A stretch of 41,719 nucleotides of DNA from Enterococcus sp. (GCF_022711995.1 NZ_JALAHI010000143.1:1-41719); one strand, 5' to 3'. Positions 25,418-33,526 are shown, counted from the first letter of the stretch. The notes: generated from the letters alone by a model not told the origin. Made by a program: numbers and translations.

Positions 25418-25980
25418 TTGTTTTAGCTTCGCAGTCGCCACGGCGCAAAGAGTTATTAGCAGAATTGGTACCTAGGTTTCACGTACAGCCAGCAGATATT
25501 GATGAATCTGTAGAAGCTGGAGAAATCCCGGAGGACTATGTGCAGCGAATGGCGCGGGAAAAAGCAGCAGCCGTCGCAGCCGACTTTCCAGCAGAGCTTG
25601 TGATCGCCAGTGATACTACCGTAGTGGTTGGCCAGGAGATTTTCGGCAAACCTGTCGATGAGGCCGATGCTAGACAGATGCTGAAAAAGATGAGCGGAAA
25701 GACTCATTGGGTCCATACAGCGGTGGTTTTACAAAAACAAGGTCAACGGCAGGAAAGATTGGTTTCCGCACAAGTAACCTTTAGCTCGTTGACGGATCAG
25801 ATGGTTGCTGATTATCTGAAAACAGGGGAATACCAAGACAAAGCTGGCGGCTATGGGATTCAAGGTGCAGCCAAAGTCTTTGTTGAAGCGATCCAAGGAG
25901 ATTTTTATGCGATCGTTGGTTTTCCTGTCAATACGGTTGCCAAGTTGTTAAAAGAATATCCGGAGGAACTGGAAAAATGA
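25414..25980 (+). CDS. maf: Maf family nucleotide pyrophosphatase
   Basis: Maf proteins hydrolyse dTTP/UTP or modified nucleoside triphosphates to monophosphates and are linked to septum control. The 188 residues include [12 protein letters not shown] at the N-terminus, [20 protein letters not shown] with the catalytic Asp, HWVHTAVV, and [19 protein letters not shown]. The start overlaps the mutL stop by four bases and its end overlaps the next gene by four, so the three are coupled. The placement suggests a nucleotide-pool-cleansing partner for mismatch repair, which is inference only. Confidence 0.93.
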   Translation: MIVLASQSPRRKELLAELVPRFHVQPADIDESVEAGEIPEDYVQRMAREKAAAVAADFPAELVIASDTTVVVGQEIFGKPVDEADARQMLKKMSGKTHWVHTAVVLQKQGQRQERLVSAQVTFSSLTDQMVADYLKTGEYQDKAGGYGIQGAAKVFVEAIQGDFYAIVGFPVNTVAKLLKEYPEELEK

Positions 25981-26375
25981 AGCTATCCGGTACTTGCCTT
26001 TGTGGACATGTCACGATTGAGCTAACGGCTATTGATCCCCAAGTGACTGCCTGTCATTGCTCCATGTGTCAGAAATTTCACGGTGGCCCTTTTTTAGCAC
26101 TTGCCGCCTGTTCCCGTGAGCAAGTCACATTTACCGGCGAATCCTTGATTCAACGGTATAACTCTTCTAATGGGGCGCAACGGGGATTTTGCCGCCAGTG
26201 TGGTTCTAGTTTGTTCTATTATGCCAAGGAAACGGCAGTCTTCTTTTTTGCTGCAGGCTTGTTTTCTGAACTGACGGAAGCGGTTCTCACAGAAGAAATC
26301 TATACAAAGGACCAACCGTCTTTTTATCATTTTGCAGAATCTACCAGAAGGTGGCCAGAGCTGCCTTCTCCTTAA
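25977..26375 (+). CDS. GFA (glutathione-dependent formaldehyde-activating) family zinc protein
   Basis: The 132-residue protein carries the GFA fold zinc ligands: C7 and C9 in GTCLCG; C26, C28 and C31 in ACHCSMC; C72 and C75 in FCRQCGSS. The family is named for a glutathione S-hydroxymethyl adduct-forming enzyme, but most members are unassigned. The organism can make glutathione (gshF in the same window), so thiol chemistry is possible. ATG overlaps the maf stop by four bases, and msrB follows 70 bases downstream. Confidence 0.85.
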   Translation: MKLSGTCLCGHVTIELTAIDPQVTACHCSMCQKFHGGPFLALAACSREQVTFTGESLIQRYNSSNGAQRGFCRQCGSSLFYYAKETAVFFFAAGLFSELTEAVLTEEIYTKDQPSFYHFAESTRRWPELPSP

Positions 26376-26445
26376 ACAAAGAAGCAAGTTCGTTTACAAA
26401 CGATGGGAAAAAAGGCAAGATAAGGGAAGAAAGCAGGTGAGAAAA

Positions 26446-26880
26446 ATGTCCGATTCAAAAAAAGAGTTGAAAGAAAAATTGTCACCGATCGAATATGCTG
26501 TCACACAAGAAAATGCAACGGAGCGTCCTTTTACAGGGACTTATGATGATTTTTATGAAAAAGGGATCTATGTGGATATCGTCAGCGGCGAACCGCTATT
26601 CGCTTCGACGGATAAGTATGATGCCGGTTGTGGCTGGCCTTCTTTTTCAAAACCGATCGACCGCAAAGAGATCAAAGAAAAAGCAGATTTCTCTCATGGG
26701 ATGCATCGTGTCGAAGTCCGCAGCAAAGAAGCAGATTCCCATTTAGGCCATGTTTTTTCAGACGGTCCCCAAGATAAAGGCGGATTACGTTACTGCATCA
26801 ATTCCGCTGCCTTGCGATTCGTACCATTAGAAGAAATGGTTGAACAAGGATATGGCGAATATACCTCTTTGGTTGAGTAA
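26446..26880 (+). CDS. msrB: Peptide-methionine (R)-S-oxide reductase
   Basis: MsrB reduces the R-epimer of methionine sulfoxide in proteins. The 144 residues include [27 protein letters not shown] and [11 protein letters not shown], with catalytic C117 and probable resolving C62. The CxxC zinc pairs of many MsrB proteins are absent. The frame is open 38 codons upstream into the GFA gene, but family similarity begins at [14 protein letters not shown], so ATG 26446 is used. The ribosome-binding site is AGGTGA five bases upstream. A small terminator follows at once. Confidence 0.95.
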   Translation: MSDSKKELKEKLSPIEYAVTQENATERPFTGTYDDFYEKGIYVDIVSGEPLFASTDKYDAGCGWPSFSKPIDRKEIKEKADFSHGMHRVEVRSKEADSHLGHVFSDGPQDKGGLRYCINSAALRFVPLEEMVEQGYGEYTSLVE

Positions 26881-26881
26881 A

Positions 26882-26909
26882 GGAGCAAGTTTTCTTGCTT
26901 CTTTTTTTG
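26882..26909 (+). terminator. Terminator after msrB
   Basis: AGCAAG-TTTT-CTTGCT (26884-26899) followed by TCTTTTTTT. Ends the ymdB-to-msrB operon before ruvA. Confidence 0.75.
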
Positions 26910-26921
26910 TCCACTCGTCTA

Positions 26922-26930
26922 TGCTACAAT
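26922..26930 (+). promoter_or_regulatory. ruvAB promoter, extended -10
   Basis: TGCTACAAT with TACAAT at 26925-26930. The -35 position falls in the T run of the preceding terminator. No LexA/DinR-type box (GAAC-N4-GTTC) is visible here, so SOS control is not supported. Confidence 0.55.
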
Positions 26931-26973
26931 AAAGGGAACGTATGTACAGTTAGATGGATAGAAAGGAACGGCT

Positions 26974-27564
26974 ATGTACGAATATATTATAGGAAAAGTC
27001 ACAGATATCTTTCCAGCTTATATCGTTGTTGAGACCCACGGTATTGGCTATCAAGTCGCTTTCGGCAACCCTTATGCATTTAGTGGTAAGTTGAATCAAG
27101 AAGTAAAGATCTATCTGCATCAAGTAATTAGAGAAGATGCCCATAGTTTATACGGGTTTTCTACATTAGAAGGAAAGCAATTATTTTTAAAACTGATCAG
27201 TGTTTCAGGGATCGGTCCGAAAAGTGCCTTAGCAATCATGGCGAATGAAGACCACGCTGGATTGATCACAGCTGTTGAAAATGGCGATGTCACTTATTTG
27301 ACCAAATTCCCGGGCGTCGGTAAAAAAACCGCGCAGCAAATGATATTGGACTTAAAAGGAAAAGTTGCGGAATTAGTCGGCGAGGAACCTGCAACACCGG
27401 TCACTGCGACGAATCCTGCCTTAGATGAAGCGATAGCAGCATTGAAAGCATTAGGCTACAGTGAAAAAGAAGTCAAAAAAGCAGAAAAAGCGTTGGCCCC
27501 TCAACCGACTAAAACAACCGATGAGTATTTACGAGAAGCATTGAAATTGATGATGAAAAAATAA
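26974..27564 (+). CDS. ruvA: Holliday junction branch migration protein RuvA
   Basis: RuvA binds four-way junctions and loads the RuvB motor. The 196 residues begin [20 protein letters not shown] (OB-fold), contain the helix-hairpin-helix motifs [15 protein letters not shown] and [20 protein letters not shown], then a linker and the C-terminal RuvB-contact domain ([20 protein letters not shown]). AGAAAGGA precedes the ATG. ruvB follows after 12 bases. Confidence 0.97.
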   Translation: MYEYIIGKVTDIFPAYIVVETHGIGYQVAFGNPYAFSGKLNQEVKIYLHQVIREDAHSLYGFSTLEGKQLFLKLISVSGIGPKSALAIMANEDHAGLITAVENGDVTYLTKFPGVGKKTAQQMILDLKGKVAELVGEEPATPVTATNPALDEAIAALKALGYSEKEVKKAEKALAPQPTKTTDEYLREALKLMMKK

Positions 27565-27576
27565 GGAGCGAGTTAG

Positions 27577-28587
27577 GTGACGGATGAACGGATTGTTTCA
27601 CCGGAAACGAATGAAATCGAAGAATTGATCGAGAAATCATTGCGTCCGCAGTTTCTCGCGCAATATATCGGTCAAAATAAAGTAAAAGAAGAATTGTCGA
27701 TCTATATCCAAGCAGCCAAAAATCGGGAAGAAGCATTGGACCATGTGTTGCTTTATGGCCCCCCCGGATTAGGAAAAACCACCATGGCCATGGTCATCGC
27801 CAATGAAATGGCGGTCAACATCAAGACGACAAGCGGACCGGCCATTGAAAAGCCTGGCGACCTGATTGCAATTTTAAACGAATTGCAGCCGGGGGATGTC
27901 TTGTTTATCGATGAAATCCATCGCTTGCCCCGTGTTGCTGAAGAAATGCTCTATTCTGCAATGGAAGATTTTTTTGTGGACATCATGGTTGGTCAAGGAA
28001 CCACGGCCCATCCTGTCCATTTCCCATTGCCGCCATTTACTTTGGTAGGAGCTACGACTAGGGCAGGGATGCTTTCAGCCCCATTAAGGGATCGCTTTGG
28101 GATCATTTCTCATATGGAGTATTATGAAGATCACGATTTGAAGGAAATCGTTTTGCGTTCAGCGGATATTTTTCAAACCGAGATCGTGGAAGAAGGAGCC
28201 TTTGAGATTGCTCGGCGGTCTCGCGGCACCCCTCGGATCGCTAACCGCTTGTTGAAGCGGGTTCGAGATTTTGCACAAGTGCAGGCAGACGGGGTCATTG
28301 ATCGCCAAATCGCAGACAAAGCGTTACTGCTTTTGCAAGTCGATCATGCTGGATTGGATTATGTCGATCAAAAGCTGATTCGAACGATGATCGAGTTATA
28401 TGGCGGCGGTCCTGTGGGTCTCAGCACATTATCTGTGAATATCGGTGAAGAGACAGAGACCGTGGAAGATATGTATGAGCCTTACCTGATTCAAAGAGGG
28501 TTTTTGAAACGAACCCCGCGAGGACGGATCGCCACCACACTGGCCTACACCCATTTTGGTTATGAAAATCATTTTGAAGAGCTATGA
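27577..28587 (+). CDS. ruvB: Holliday junction branch migration ATPase RuvB
   Basis: RuvB is the hexameric AAA+ motor for branch migration. The 336 residues show the conserved start [20 protein letters not shown], Walker [11 protein letters not shown], Walker [11 protein letters not shown], sensor text [20 protein letters not shown] and the winged-helix C-terminus ([20 protein letters not shown]). The start codon is GTG 27577, with AAGGAG about eight bases upstream overlapping the ruvA stop. The usual neighbours queA or tgt do not follow; the sugar locus does after a 579-base gap. Confidence 0.97.
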   Translation: MTDERIVSPETNEIEELIEKSLRPQFLAQYIGQNKVKEELSIYIQAAKNREEALDHVLLYGPPGLGKTTMAMVIANEMAVNIKTTSGPAIEKPGDLIAILNELQPGDVLFIDEIHRLPRVAEEMLYSAMEDFFVDIMVGQGTTAHPVHFPLPPFTLVGATTRAGMLSAPLRDRFGIISHMEYYEDHDLKEIVLRSADIFQTEIVEEGAFEIARRSRGTPRIANRLLKRVRDFAQVQADGVIDRQIADKALLLLQVDHAGLDYVDQKLIRTMIELYGGGPVGLSTLSVNIGEETETVEDMYEPYLIQRGFLKRTPRGRIATTLAYTHFGYENHFEEL

Positions 28588-28621
28588 TACCCTTTTTTCA
28601 ATAAAATAGTCCCCAAAAGTG

Positions 28622-28653
28622 AGCTGTGACAAAAGGTTTGTCACAGTTTTTTT
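28622..28653 (+). terminator. Terminator after ruvB
   Basis: AGCTGTGACAAA pairs with TTTGTCACAGTT (28622-28648), followed by T residues. Third copy of the GCTGTGACAA hairpin in the window. Confidence 0.85.
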
Positions 28654-28715
28654 GAATCAACGGGTTGCAGATTTTTTGGAAATCAATCGAAAGCTTAAAA
28701 AAAATTGAAAAGCCA

Positions 28716-28761
28716 TTGGCAGAAATTCTGCTTCTTTTTTCTTGATGAGCGTTTCTGCCAA
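28716..28761 (+). terminator. Nested hairpins: small terminator inside a longer inverted repeat
   Basis: GCAGAA-A-TTCTGC (28719-28731) followed by TTCTTTTTT looks like an intrinsic terminator. The same left arm, TTGGCAGAAA (28716-28725), is also perfectly complementary to TTTCTGCCAA (28752-28761). Two mutually exclusive foldings are therefore possible, a layout seen in attenuators. No ORF is associated. Confidence 0.5.
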
Positions 28762-28775
28762 CAGCATTATTGAAT

Positions 28776-28841
28776 GCCTAACAACCTGGCCTGCTGGTCC
28801 TCCTGCGGATAGCTAGGTCTGCTTGGAAGGGCTCTTTTTTT
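28776..28841 (+). terminator. Multi-part stem-loop ending in a T run; possible small RNA 3' end
   Basis: The inner stem GGCCT-GCT-G-GTCC / GGAT-AGC-T-AGGTC (28788-28819) sits inside outer pairings GCC/GGC and CAA/TTG, followed by TCTTTTTTT. This is a longer and GC-richer structure than a plain terminator and is the third termination-like element after ruvB. Confidence 0.45.
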
Positions 28842-28845
28842 GCGA

Positions 28846-28865
28846 TTTAGTGAAACGTTTTTCTA
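28846..28865. promoter_or_regulatory. Distal LacI-type operator O2
   Basis: The sequence TTTAGTGAAACGTTT (28846-28860), followed by TTCTA, equals the complement of the proximal operator at 29099-29115 over 15 bases. It lies about 250 bp upstream in opposite orientation, not in a promoter I can see. Confidence 0.55.
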
Positions 28866-29061
28866 TTGGATTTTTCTGGAAATATTAAATCAGCGGAGTG
28901 AGAGAAAGCTTGCAAAACAATAAATGATCGAAGTGAAATAAATGGAAAAGTTGATTTTGATTGCTATTAAAGGGTTTATCTTGTGAAAAACATCTTTATT
29001 GGCAGGAGAAGTCAGGCTAAGCCACAAAAGAAAAATGATAAAGTTTTAATGATGTAAAGGC

Positions 29062-29115
29062 TTGCAATTATTTGAAACGAGATTTATAATCAATTCGTAG
29101 AAACGTTTCACTAAA
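29062..29115 (+). promoter_or_regulatory. Sugar operon promoter with proximal LacI-type operator O1
   Basis: TTGCAA (29062-29067) and TATAAT (29085-29090) are spaced 17, a strong promoter. The palindrome GAAACGTTTC (29100-29109, extended to TAGAAACGTTTCACTAAA) covers the predicted start site near 29097. A half-site, TGAAACG, lies in the spacer (29073-29079). The central CG and palindromic form fit LacI-family operators. It differs from a standard CcpA cre because one base is missing from the TGNAARCG half. The LacI gene at 40675 is the obvious candidate repressor. Confidence 0.75.
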
Positions 29116-29166
29116 AATAAAAAGATAGGATGAGTATTGAGACGAAAACAGAAGGAGTTTTTGTAT

Positions 29167-30078
29167 ATGAGTAAGCTGAAAGAGATATACCGGCAGCGGC
29201 AACTGCATTGGATGGTGCTACCAGGCGTAGCATTCATGATCGTATTTAACTACATTCCGATTTATGGAATCATTATCGCTTTTAAGAACTATACGGTCAT
29301 TGACACGATTTCCTCCGCGCCATGGGTCGGGTTAGAGAATTTCCGCATTATTTTACACGACAGTTTTTTCTGGGAAGCAGTTGGGAATACGTTAGCCATC
29401 AGTATGATGAAGTTAGGCTTAGGTTTTGCGATTCCAATTATTCTCGCCATTATGATTTTTGAGATGCGGGACGGAAAATTGAAGAAATTTATTCAAACCG
29501 TTTCCTACATCCCTCACTTTTTTTCTTGGATCGTCCTAGGAGGCATGATGATTTCATGGCTGTCTACCAATGGGTTTATCAACCAAGTCTTAATGTCGTT
29601 AGGCATGATGGATAAAGGAGTCAATCATTTATTGGATCCTGATAAGTATTGGTGGATCGCTGTTTTATCTGACCTATGGAAAGAAGTAGGCTGGGGAACG
29701 ATTCTGTATCTTGCCGGCATGTCTCGTATCGATCCAACGTTTTATGAAGCAGCAAGGATCGATGGTGCGACTAAGCTGACTCAGATTCGGACCATCACAC
29801 TGCCACTTTTGACACCGATCATTTCATTGAATTTGATTTTAAATGTGAGCGGTATCTTAGGGTCCAACTTAGACCAAACATTGGTTTTGATGAACTCGCA
29901 AAACCAGAACAAATCGGAAGTCATCAACTCATTTGTTTATAAAATGGGGCTGACACAAGGTGATTTCTCCTATGCCACAGCGGTTGGTTTAGGAATTGCC
30001 ATCATTTCAGTCATTCTGCTCGTCATCACCGATCGTGTGACACGGAAATTGAACAATGGCAACTCAGTTATCTTATAG
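29167..30078 (+). CDS. Sugar ABC transporter permease, LplB type
   Basis: The first membrane subunit of a carbohydrate ABC importer. The 303 residues contain about six membrane segments and the permease EAA motif (FYEAARIDGATKL) that contacts the ATPase. N-terminal text WMVLPGVAFMIVFNYIPIYG and AFKNYTVIDTISSAPWVGLENF are typical of the LplB/YteP group that handles large oligosaccharides. The frame extends ten codons upstream, but AAGGAG (29152-29157) fixes ATG 29167. Expression starts from the operator-covered promoter directly upstream. Confidence 0.93.
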   Translation: MSKLKEIYRQRQLHWMVLPGVAFMIVFNYIPIYGIIIAFKNYTVIDTISSAPWVGLENFRIILHDSFFWEAVGNTLAISMMKLGLGFAIPIILAIMIFEMRDGKLKKFIQTVSYIPHFFSWIVLGGMMISWLSTNGFINQVLMSLGMMDKGVNHLLDPDKYWWIAVLSDLWKEVGWGTILYLAGMSRIDPTFYEAARIDGATKLTQIRTITLPLLTPIISLNLILNVSGILGSNLDQTLVLMNSQNQNKSEVINSFVYKMGLTQGDFSYATAVGLGIAIISVILLVITDRVTRKLNNGNSVIL

Positions 30079-30091
30079 GAGGGGTGAACAA

Positions 30092-30973
30092 GTGATAAAA
30101 AGAAGAACGCAAGAAAACAAATGGTTTTATTTCTTTAACACAGTGATCCTCGTTTTGTTTTCGCTGCTGATCATTATTCCCATCTGGAATATCTTAGTTT
30201 CCTCGGTCTCTTCTAGTTCAGGATTGGCTGAAAACGGTCTCGTTTTGTGGCCGCGGGGATTTACTTGGGAAAATTATCGGAAAGTATTTTCTGATGACAG
30301 TATCCCACGAGCATTTTTGATCTCTGTACTGAAAACATTGATCGGGGCCGTGACTCATACACTGTTTTGTGCCATTGTCGCCTACGGACTTAGCAAATCA
30401 CGTTTGATTGGCCGAAATATTTACACCACACTAGGCGTTATCACGATGTACTTCGGTGGCGGGATGATCCCAACCTACTTGTTGATCAAATCATTGGGCT
30501 TGTTGGATTCATTTTGGGTCTATATCATTCCAGCATTGTTCAGCTATTACGATGTGGTTATCTTGATGAACTTTTTCCGTGAGATTCCACCTTCTTTGGA
30601 AGAATCAGCGAAAATCGATGGTGCCAGCGAATTTCAAATTTTTTACAAGATTTTCTTACCATTAACCAAACCAGCATTAGCTACCATCATATTGTTCAAT
30701 GGTGTCGGACAATGGAACGACTTTATGACCACCAAACTGTATATCACTAAAGAATATCTCTATCCGCTGCAAATGAAGATTTATGAAATCATTGTGCAGT
30801 CCAACTTGAGCACGATGACCGAAAGCGGTAGTACCGACTTTGTCGTGCAGGCAACGACTCGCGGGGTGCAATTGGCTACTATCGTTATTACGACCGTACC
30901 AATTTTGATTATCTATCCATTACTTCAAAAACACTTCATCGGCGGTATGATGGCCGGTGCGGTAAAAGAATAG
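30092..30973 (+). CDS. Sugar ABC transporter permease, LplC/YtcP type
   Basis: The second membrane subunit, 293 residues, has a single N-terminal helix (FFNTVILVLFSLLIIIPIWN), about five more segments, and the EAA loop PPSLEESAKIDGASEFQIF. The longer frame from ATG 30056 would overlap the previous gene. AGGAGG (30077-30082) sits nine bases before GTG 30092, which I take as the start. It pairs with the LplB-type permease; no ATP-binding subunit follows. Confidence 0.92.
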   Translation: MIKRRTQENKWFYFFNTVILVLFSLLIIIPIWNILVSSVSSSSGLAENGLVLWPRGFTWENYRKVFSDDSIPRAFLISVLKTLIGAVTHTLFCAIVAYGLSKSRLIGRNIYTTLGVITMYFGGGMIPTYLLIKSLGLLDSFWVYIIPALFSYYDVVILMNFFREIPPSLEESAKIDGASEFQIFYKIFLPLTKPALATIILFNGVGQWNDFMTTKLYITKEYLYPLQMKIYEIIVQSNLSTMTESGSTDFVVQATTRGVQLATIVITTVPILIIYPLLQKHFIGGMMAGAVKE

Positions 30974-30987
30974 AAAGAGGGATCCAT

Positions 30988-32589
30988 ATGAAAAAAGTAT
31001 TAGGCAGTTTATTGGCAGCAACAGCATTACTGAGCTTAGCCGCATGTGGTGGCAGTTCAAAGGATAGCAGCAGTTCAGATTTTTCAATCAAAGATCGTTA
31101 TGAGCTTGATGAAAAGACACCAGCGTGGAAGCTAGATACTAAAAAAGAACCAACGAAGATCACTTGGTACATCAACTCAGACTGGACAGCATTGCCATTT
31201 GGTGAAGATGTCACCACGGCACAGATCAAAAAAGATTTGAATATCGATATCGAATTTATTTCCGGCGACGACTCGAAATTGAATGCACTTATTTCAAGTG
31301 GTGATATGCCCGACATCGTGACGTTGATGGATAAAACCAGTCAAGCCGCCACTAAAGCAGATAGCTGGGCCTACTCATTGAATGATTTGGCAAAAAAATA
31401 TGATCCTTATCTCATGAATGTCGTAACAGAAGATACCTTTAACTGGTTTGCATTAGACGATGGCAAAACCTATGGCTATCCAAACTACTCCAATACAGCA
31501 GCCGATTATGAAAGCGGCAATATCCCAGTAAACGATAACTTTGTCATTCGGGAAGATGTCTATGAAGCTCTAGGTAAACCAGACATTTCTAAACCAGAGA
31601 ATTTTGTCAAAGTAATGGAACAAATCAAAGAAAAATATCCTGATTTAACACCAATGGGCTTCACGACTGTCGGTGATACAGCAGGTCCTTTCTTAGATAA
31701 ACTGCAAGATTTCTTAGGTGTTCCATTGGAAGACAAATCTGGCAACTATTATGACCGTAACTTAGATGAAGAATACATCAATTGGTTAAAAACGTTCAAC
31801 AAAGTCTATCGTGAAGGCAACATTAGCGATGACAGCTTTACAGATGATGGTCCTACCTATGATGAAAAAGTCAAACAAGGACAATATGCCACAATGCTTG
31901 TAGCCGGAACCAGTGGTCAAGGCGGCAACTTCACCGAATTCATGAAGAATTCTGATACTCGTTACATTGCCATCGATGGACCAGCAAGCACATCCGGACG
32001 GAAACCAACATTGAACCAAACCGGTATCTCAGGTTGGTTGATCAACTACATCACAAAAGATGCAGCCGATCCAGCAAAAGTCACTCAACTATTCACTTAC
32101 TTGATCGATGAACCCGGACAAATCTTGACGAAATTTGGTGTGGAAGGCGTTACTTATAAATACAACGACGATGGCAAGATCGATTACTTACCTGAAGTCA
32201 AAGAAATGGAAAAAACAGACAACGAAGGCTACAACAAGAAATATGGCATCAGCCGTTTCAACTACTTCAACAATGACCGTGTCAATGCATTGAAAGTAGA
32301 AACAGAAAGCGCATTAACACAAATGCAAGAATGGGGCAAAGGAAAACTTTATCCGCACTTTGTGATTGAAAATATCGATCCAGATGCCGGAAGTGCCGAA
32401 GCCCGTTCAAATACGTCTATTAAAACAAAACTAAATAGCACAGTCATCTCCTTGATTCGTTCAAAAGACGAAAAAGCCTTTGACTCAACACTGTCTGATT
32501 TTGAAAGCTTCCTAGATTCCAACAATTGGGATGCCATCAAAGAAATCAAATCTGAAAAAATGGCAGAAAACCGTGAAAAACTTAAATAA
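30988..32589 (+). CDS. Oligosaccharide-binding lipoprotein of the ABC transporter
   Basis: This 533-residue extracellular binding protein is anchored by a lipid. The signal peptide ends in the lipobox LAAC with the modified Cys at residue 20, followed by a Gly/Ser/Asp-rich linker. The size fits the large LplA/YtcQ-type proteins that bind oligosaccharides, not monosaccharides. Text such as PTKITWYINSDWTALPFGED and GDMPDIVTLMDKTSQA near the N-terminus and NQTGISGWLINYITKDAADP later is typical. In the Listeria innocua beta-1,2-glucan system the equivalent protein binds sophoro-oligosaccharides. The specificity here is inferred from the neighbouring GH94 and GH3 genes. A terminator follows at 32611, giving a likely stoichiometric excess of this subunit. 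Confidence 0.92.
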   Translation: MKKVLGSLLAATALLSLAACGGSSKDSSSSDFSIKDRYELDEKTPAWKLDTKKEPTKITWYINSDWTALPFGEDVTTAQIKKDLNIDIEFISGDDSKLNALISSGDMPDIVTLMDKTSQAATKADSWAYSLNDLAKKYDPYLMNVVTEDTFNWFALDDGKTYGYPNYSNTAADYESGNIPVNDNFVIREDVYEALGKPDISKPENFVKVMEQIKEKYPDLTPMGFTTVGDTAGPFLDKLQDFLGVPLEDKSGNYYDRNLDEEYINWLKTFNKVYREGNISDDSFTDDGPTYDEKVKQGQYATMLVAGTSGQGGNFTEFMKNSDTRYIAIDGPASTSGRKPTLNQTGISGWLINYITKDAADPAKVTQLFTYLIDEPGQILTKFGVEGVTYKYNDDGKIDYLPEVKEMEKTDNEGYNKKYGISRFNYFNNDRVNALKVETESALTQMQEWGKGKLYPHFVIENIDPDAGSAEARSNTSIKTKLNSTVISLIRSKDEKAFDSTLSDFESFLDSNNWDAIKEIKSEKMAENREKLK

Positions 32590-32610
32590 CCAGTTATAGA
32601 AAGGATGAAA

Positions 32611-32647
32611 AGAGGAAAGCGAGAAACCAACGACCTTTCCTCTTTTT
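32611..32647 (+). terminator. Intra-operon terminator after the binding-protein gene
   Basis: A perfect 9-bp stem, AGAGGAAAG (32611-32619) with CTTTCCTCT (32635-32643), is followed by T residues. It should partly or wholly separate the transporter genes from the catabolic genes downstream. Confidence 0.8.
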
Positions 32648-32648
32648 G

Positions 32649-32836
32649 CTTTTCAACACTGCTCTGCGAAGCATGCAAGTTCTTCTTGGCGCTAGACTAG
32701 AAGTAACTGTAGGCGAAGCGCAGCGTAGACGAGCAGATGTTGAAAAGTACTAGGCGACCAAAGGGAGCGTAGTAACCTAGAAAAGAAACACTGCGATTGA
32801 CTTGCGAAGCAAGACAAAGCAGATGTTGAAAAGTAC
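32649..32836 (+). repeat. Non-coding repeat cluster around AGCAGATGTTGAAAAGTAC
   Basis: The 19-mer AGCAGATGTTGAAAAGTAC occurs exactly at 32732-32750 and 32818-32836. A third, inverted and one-base-shorter copy (CTTTTCAACACTGCT) is at 32649-32663. Between them lie short hairpin-forming motifs: CTTGCGAAGCAAG (32801-32813) and CTAGG ... CCTAG (32750-32780 region). GCGAAGC occurs several times. No coding frame of note exists. The stretch from the terminator to the DUF624 gene (32648-32917) is therefore a structured repeat region without a promoter I can identify with confidence. Confidence 0.65.
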
Positions 32837-32917
32837 CTAAGCAAAAGGATAATAAACAAGAAATGAGCAAGACAACAAGAACTCAGTAGAAAACTAGAAA
32901 GAGGCGGGTGATTGATA

Positions 32918-33526
32918 ATGAAACAAATTTTTTCTTATGAAGGATGGTACTATCGTGTCTTTTCTTTCGCTGCAGACATGATCATAGTAAGCTTTTTGTT
33001 CTTGGTTCCTGCGGCTACCATCGTACTGATAGGACCAGCTTTGATTGCTTTGTATCAAACCATCGATCAACTTTACAAAGAAAAAGAAATCCCTGTCTGG
33101 CAACGGTATAGCCGAACCTTTTTGGCCAATCTCAAGCGTGGGTTTATCCTGGAAGGAATCATTGTAGGGTATGTTGCTGTAACGGCGGCTATCATTTATG
33201 GGTTGATGGGGATCACCACGTATCTCGGGGTCTTTGCCGTCATCCTCAGCAGCTTAGCCGGTTTATTCTTGACGGTGTTTGTCTTACTGTTTTGCTTGTT
33301 TTCTTTCTCAGTCAAACAAACTGCACAAGAAACTGCCTATGCAGTGTTGAGCAGTACAGCCAATGCGATTATCTTGTTAGTCATTCCTGTATTCATATTT
33401 ATTTTGCTGAATAAGATCAATTTTTTCTTATTCGTGTGTTTAGGTATTTCAGGCTTCGCTTATTTGCAAGTGCTGTTCTTTAATAAAGTGTTGGCAAAAG
33501 AGGGGGATGTCAATGAATCTCACTGA
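32918..33526 (+). CDS. YesL / DUF624 family membrane protein
   Basis: The 202-residue protein has about five hydrophobic segments and the DUF624-type opening MKQIFSYEGWYYRVFSFAAD followed by PALIALYQTIDQLYKEKEIP. DUF624 proteins are found beside LplB/YtcP-type transporters in many Firmicutes (YesL in the rhamnogalacturonan cluster). Their role is unknown, perhaps in transporter assembly or regulation. ATG 32918 is chosen over TTG 32912. The end overlaps the esterase gene by 14 bases, indicating coupling. Confidence 0.82.
   Translation: MKQIFSYEGWYYRVFSFAADMIIVSFLFLVPAATIVLIGPALIALYQTIDQLYKEKEIPVWQRYSRTFLANLKRGFILEGIIVGYVAVTAAIIYGLMGITTYLGVFAVILSSLAGLFLTVFVLLFCLFSFSVKQTAQETAYAVLSSTANAIILLVIPVFIFILLNKINFFLFVCLGISGFAYLQVLFFNKVLAKEGDVNESH

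Noticed and set aside
28942-28986. 14-codon micro-ORF reading MEKLILIAIKGFIL upstream of the sugar promoter
   Set aside because: Only a weak AAGTGA precedes it, no promoter is visible, and a hydrophobic 14-mer is expected by chance in AT-rich DNA.
29099-29115. Reading the proximal operator as a CcpA cre site
   Set aside because: The spacing in TGAAACG lacks one base relative to TGNAARCG. The perfect GAAACGTTTC palindrome and a local LacI gene fit a local repressor better, although CcpA cross-binding cannot be excluded.
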